A DNA stretch of 64,000 bases from an uncultured Planctomycetia bacterium (GTDB lineage Bacteria > Planctomycetota > Phycisphaerae > Phycisphaerales > SM1A02). Below are positions 61,052 to 64,000 of this stretch, piece after piece; within the stretch, counting starts at the first letter, position 1; each line of letters opens with the position of its first letter. The stretch covers positions 62,001 through 126,000 of the forward strand of contig CALMPF010000026.1 of the NCBI GenBank assembly GCA_937871505.1, given 5' to 3'. The position numbers were made by a program, and so were the translations under genes. A model generated the notes under the pieces. It was not told where the DNA came from and did no database searches. It saw nothing but the letters and a program-made list of their open reading frames with translations.

Positions 61052-64000
61052 CCTTCGTCGACTGTCAGGCGGCGGCGCGGAACGTCCGCAGCATCCTCTC
61101 GCGCGGATCTGCGGAGCGCGGCGAGATCCTCCCGGCGCTCCAGCGCTGGAACGAAGCCGTCGCCTCCGTCGCTGAGCGCCTGGCGCGCTGCCGCCCCTGG
61201 CTCGATCGCGGGCTGGTCGCGGAGGCCGTCGGGTTCGCCGAGGACTCGCGGCTCCTTCATGACGTCGCGGAGCTCTCCCTCGGCGAGGATGCGCCGCGCT
61301 GGGCGGCGCTCTGCGAGCGCGCCGGAGGCGGTCCGCCCGCGCGGCTCGACGGCGCCGATCTCGACGCGATCGAGCGCTCCGTCGCGGGATTCTCCAGGAT
61401 CCGCCCCAAGCTGGAGGCGTGGCGGCGGGCCTGCCTCGCGCGGCGGGGCATCTTCGAGAGGCTCGAGGCGCTGCGCGCCGTGCGCCGCGCCGACGCGAGG
61501 AATCCCGCGCTCGGCGCGATGCTGAGGGAGCTTGAGACCGAGGCGCTGCGCCGCGCCCCGGAGATCCTCGAAGAGGCCGAGTCGCTCGGCGACATCGAGA
61601 CGCTCGCCTCGGCGCGGCGGCAGTTCCGCGAAGGTCGCTGGACGCGGGCGATCCCGGAAGCGATCGCCGGAGCCGCGAGCGCCGCCTACGAGCGCACGGT
61701 GCGGGCGGCCTCGGCGGCGGAGCTGGACGACCTCGAGCAGCGAATCCACGCGGCCGCCGGGTCGATGGACGAGGCGGCGCTGACGTCGCTCCGCGGCGAG
61801 TGGGAGGCGGCCCTGCGGCGCATGGAGATCGGCGAGGATCCCGAACTCGATCGTCGCGTGCACGAGAGCTTCGCCTGGCTCGACGCCCGCGCCGCGCAGC
61901 GAGCCGAGGCGGAAGCCTTCGCCGAGGCGTGCGATCGGCTCGAGCGGGTGCTCGACGAGGATCGGCCCGTCGCCGAGATCGAGCGCGCCTACGCGGCGTC
62001 GACGCGCTTCGATCGGCCGCTCGCGCAGGCCGTCGAGCATCGCGTCGCCGCGCGCTTCGCCGCCGAGCGCGACTCCCGGCGGCGCCGTGCGCGCCTCGTC
62101 AGCACGATCGTCGTGGCGGCGGCGATCGTCGCTGCGGCCACCGGGCTCTACGCGCTCTCGAAGGGCATCGAGCGCCGCCGCCTCGACGGGCTGGCTGAGC
62201 GGCTCGAGAGCCTCCTCGCGAACGGTCAGGTCCCCGAGGCCCGATCGCTGGTCGGGCAGCTTCCCCCGGGGCGCAACGCGCGGCTGATCTCGGCCGTCGC
62301 CCGCACCGAGACGGAGGGAGCGCGGTGGGATGCGCAGCGCGACGACGTCGGCGCGCGGCTGCGCGAGGCCGCGGCGATCCTCGACCGGCCGGAAGTGATG
62401 ATCGACGAGCGGGCGATGGTCGCGGCCCGCGGCGCCCTCGATGGCGCTGCTCCCGCGGCGGCGTCCGTCGAGGAGCGGAGCGAGCTCGCCCGCCTCGAGG
62501 CGATTCACCAGGAGCTCTCGGCGCGGCGGGTGGAGGCGCGGCGCACCGCGGCGCGCGAGGCGTGGAGCGCGCTGCGCGCCGAGCTCGCCGCGCGCGTCCC
62601 TCCCAGCCGCTGGAGCAACGCGGAACGCACCTCGGTGCGGCGCTGGGACGAGCACCGCGGCGAGACGGCGCGCCTGCGCGGCCAGCTTGCAGCGCTGGCC
62701 ATCGAGGCGGGGCCGGCGGAGGCGGCCGAGATCGGCGTCGAGCTGCGGCGGATCGACGGCGAGCTCGCGTCCATCGACGCCAGGACCGCGGCGATGCACC
62801 GCGCCCGCGACCTGCTCGACTTCCTCGACGACCCGCCCCCGGACGAGGATGCCTACGCGGCGCGGATTCTCGAGGACCTCGCCGCCGTCGGGGAGGTCCT
62901 CGCCGAGATCGGACGCCTCTCCGCGATCGAGCGCGTGGCGGACGCCGCCCGTTCAGGCCGGGCCGTGCGCCACTGGCGCGAGGTGGTCCGCCCGCGCGAG
63001 CTGCGAACTCGAGCCCTCGAATCGGGATCGCAGGGGCCGTGGCGGCCGCCGACGCGCATCGCGGCGCTCGAGCTCGCCGCGGTGCTCGCGCTGCACGAGC
63101 AGACGCACCCCGACTCGCCCTATCAGCGCCCTGCGGCGACCATGCGCGGATTTCTCGAGCATCACGCGGGCGACGGCTCCGCGACGCGCGGCGATGCGCT
63201 CGTCGAGGCCATCCGCGCGCTGGGATTCGAGGACCTGCATCGGACGCCGCTGAAGGGAGGCGGGGCGATCTACGTCCGTCCCGGCGCCGGGCCGTTCGAC
63301 AAGGCGCTCTCCACAAAGTCAGATCTTCGACGACCGGCGGGCCAGCTCTCGCCGCGCGGCGATCCGGGTCTTGTTCCCGCGGGCCCGTCGGTGCCGGTGC
63401 TCGCTTCGGTCGCGCTCGCCGACGGGCTGCCCGCGCTCTTCGGGCGCAGCGGCATCGAGCTCATGGAGGCCTTCCTCGGCCTCGTCGAGTCGGTCGAGCG
63501 GGCGGCGCCTGAGGATCCGCTGCTCGCGACCGACCTTCTCGCCCAGCTCTGGCAGGCGTGGCGCGACGTGGCGGCGACCGCCGCGGATCCCCTGCTCGCC
63601 GCGATGGAACCGTGGCTGCGCACCCTTCAGGGACGCTGGCGCGAAGCGCTCATCTTCGATTGGGCAGGCAGGTCCAACGACCTCCGCAGCGGTCCCGCCG
63701 CGGCCGCTCGGAGCGCAGCCGAGTCGGCGCTGGCGGGCCTTCCGGCGCCGCAGCCGAGACGCGCCGCCCTCGGACGCTGGTGGGCGGGACTGATGGACGA
63801 TCTCGCGGCGTGCTCGCCGGCGGGCGCCCTTCTCTTCGCGGACGCCGACGGCATCCGCCGGACCCCGGAGTTCTCCGGCGCCGGCGAAGGGTTCATCATC
63901 GTTCCCCGACCCGGCGAACGCGGGCGGTTCATGTTCGCGCCGGTCCGGATCGTCGACGGCGAGGGGTTGGTCGAGGCTGGTGCGGCGCCGCCCGAGGCCA
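61048..64000 (+). CDS. Giant coiled-coil membrane protein, partial (runs off the window)
   Basis: The reading frame is open from ATG 61048 to the last base (984 codons visible, no stop). The first about 340 residues are Arg/Glu/Ala-rich helices of coiled-coil type. A single membrane helix at about 350-371 (LVSTIVVAAAIVAAATGLYAL) divides the protein. Beyond it, another long helical region (about 375-670) is followed by a more ordered part (about 680-984, with AALELAAVLALHEQTHPDSPY, VPVLASVALADGLPALF and RWREALIFDWAGRSND). I do not recognise the family. The start overlaps the GAP1-like stop (ATGA). Gene-like codon use throughout supports it as real. Confidence 0.75.
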   Translation, partial: MTFVDCQAAARNVRSILSRGSAERGEILPALQRWNEAVASVAERLARCRPWLDRGLVAEAVGFAEDSRLLHDVAELSLGEDAPRWAALCERAGGGPPARLDGADLDAIERSVAGFSRIRPKLEAWRRACLARRGIFERLEALRAVRRADARNPALGAMLRELETEALRRAPEILEEAESLGDIETLASARRQFREGRWTRAIPEAIAGAASAAYERTVRAASAAELDDLEQRIHAAAGSMDEAALTSLRGEWEAALRRMEIGEDPELDRRVHESFAWLDARAAQRAEAEAFAEACDRLERVLDEDRPVAEIERAYAASTRFDRPLAQAVEHRVAARFAAERDSRRRRARLVSTIVVAAAIVAAATGLYALSKGIERRRLDGLAERLESLLANGQVPEARSLVGQLPPGRNARLISAVARTETEGARWDAQRDDVGARLREAAAILDRPEVMIDERAMVAARGALDGAAPAAASVEERSELARLEAIHQELSARRVEARRTAAREAWSALRAELAARVPPSRWSNAERTSVRRWDEHRGETARLRGQLAALAIEAGPAEAAEIGVELRRIDGELASIDARTAAMHRARDLLDFLDDPPPDEDAYAARILEDLAAVGEVLAEIGRLSAIERVADAARSGRAVRHWREVVRPRELRTRALESGSQGPWRPPTRIAALELAAVLALHEQTHPDSPYQRPAATMRGFLEHHAGDGSATRGDALVEAIRALGFEDLHRTPLKGGGAIYVRPGAGPFDKALSTKSDLRRPAGQLSPRGDPGLVPAGPSVPVLASVALADGLPALFGRSGIELMEAFLGLVESVERAAPEDPLLATDLLAQLWQAWRDVAATAADPLLAAMEPWLRTLQGRWREALIFDWAGRSNDLRSGPAAAARSAAESALAGLPAPQPRRAALGRWWAGLMDDLAACSPAGALLFADADGIRRTPEFSGAGEGFIIVPRPGERGRFMFAPVRIVDGEGLVEAGAAPPEA

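Overview
The window is about 70% G+C and densely packed with genes. It reads as a chromosomal segment of a planctomycete, most likely of the Phycisphaerae type. The pointers are: two secreted proteins ending in paired dockerin-like DLNGDGxVDGADxGxLL repeats, two planctomycete-style ECF sigma factors, a Ser/Thr kinase with a TPR-type sensor region, an enlarged acyl carrier protein between two hotdog dehydratases, and a GAP1-like/GTPase gene set. This assignment is inference from gene content. I saw no rRNA, tRNA, insertion sequence or CRISPR array.

Layout. 19-4092 (minus): a sulfur-handling operon with an MBL-fold/double-rhodanese persulfide dioxygenase-like protein, a TauE/SafE exporter, a membrane rhodanese and a haem-binding Tll0287-like lipoprotein. 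4497-7111 (plus): an HglS-type 2-oxoadipate dioxygenase/decarboxylase coupled to a family 5 uracil-DNA glycosylase. 7030-11243 (minus): an RND pump and its adaptor. 11714-16169 (minus): a DUF1573 protein and three poorly known exported or membrane proteins, one Cys-rich. 16582-20566 (plus): an Mla-like lipid-transport operon (STAS-MlaE, MlaF, MlaD, lipoprotein). 21209-23899: a vanadium haloperoxidase-superfamily secreted protein. 24069-25508: a YtrA-type GntR regulator with a visible promoter and operator, plus a membrane protein. 25627-28621: an ECF sigma factor converging on a Ser/Thr kinase. 28826-29785: a secreted dockerin-like protein. 29862-34445 (minus): FtsK and HtrA, separated by 60-bp hairpin repeats. 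34863-37398: PanB, a degenerate MBL-fold protein and CoaD. PanB and CoaD both serve coenzyme A synthesis. 37541-39401 (minus): dehydratase, ACP, dehydratase.

The right third continues with an OppF-like ATPase, a small membrane protein, ThyX, a second ECF sigma factor with a coupled partner, a membrane protein, a TlpA-like thioredoxin, a large FAD/Fe-S dehydrogenase, an HTH-TPR regulator coupled to a secreted protein, PBP4 (DacB), and a giant MscS channel. From 58557 to the window end runs an operon of three genes joined by ATGA overlaps: a zinc-ribbon GTPase, a GAP1-like membrane-anchored protein, and a very large coiled-coil protein with a central membrane segment that runs off the end of the window. 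This operon is the best candidate for an uncharacterised system.

Many gene pairs share ATGA start/stop overlaps, so translational coupling is common here. Function names come from recognising motifs by eye. No database search was run.
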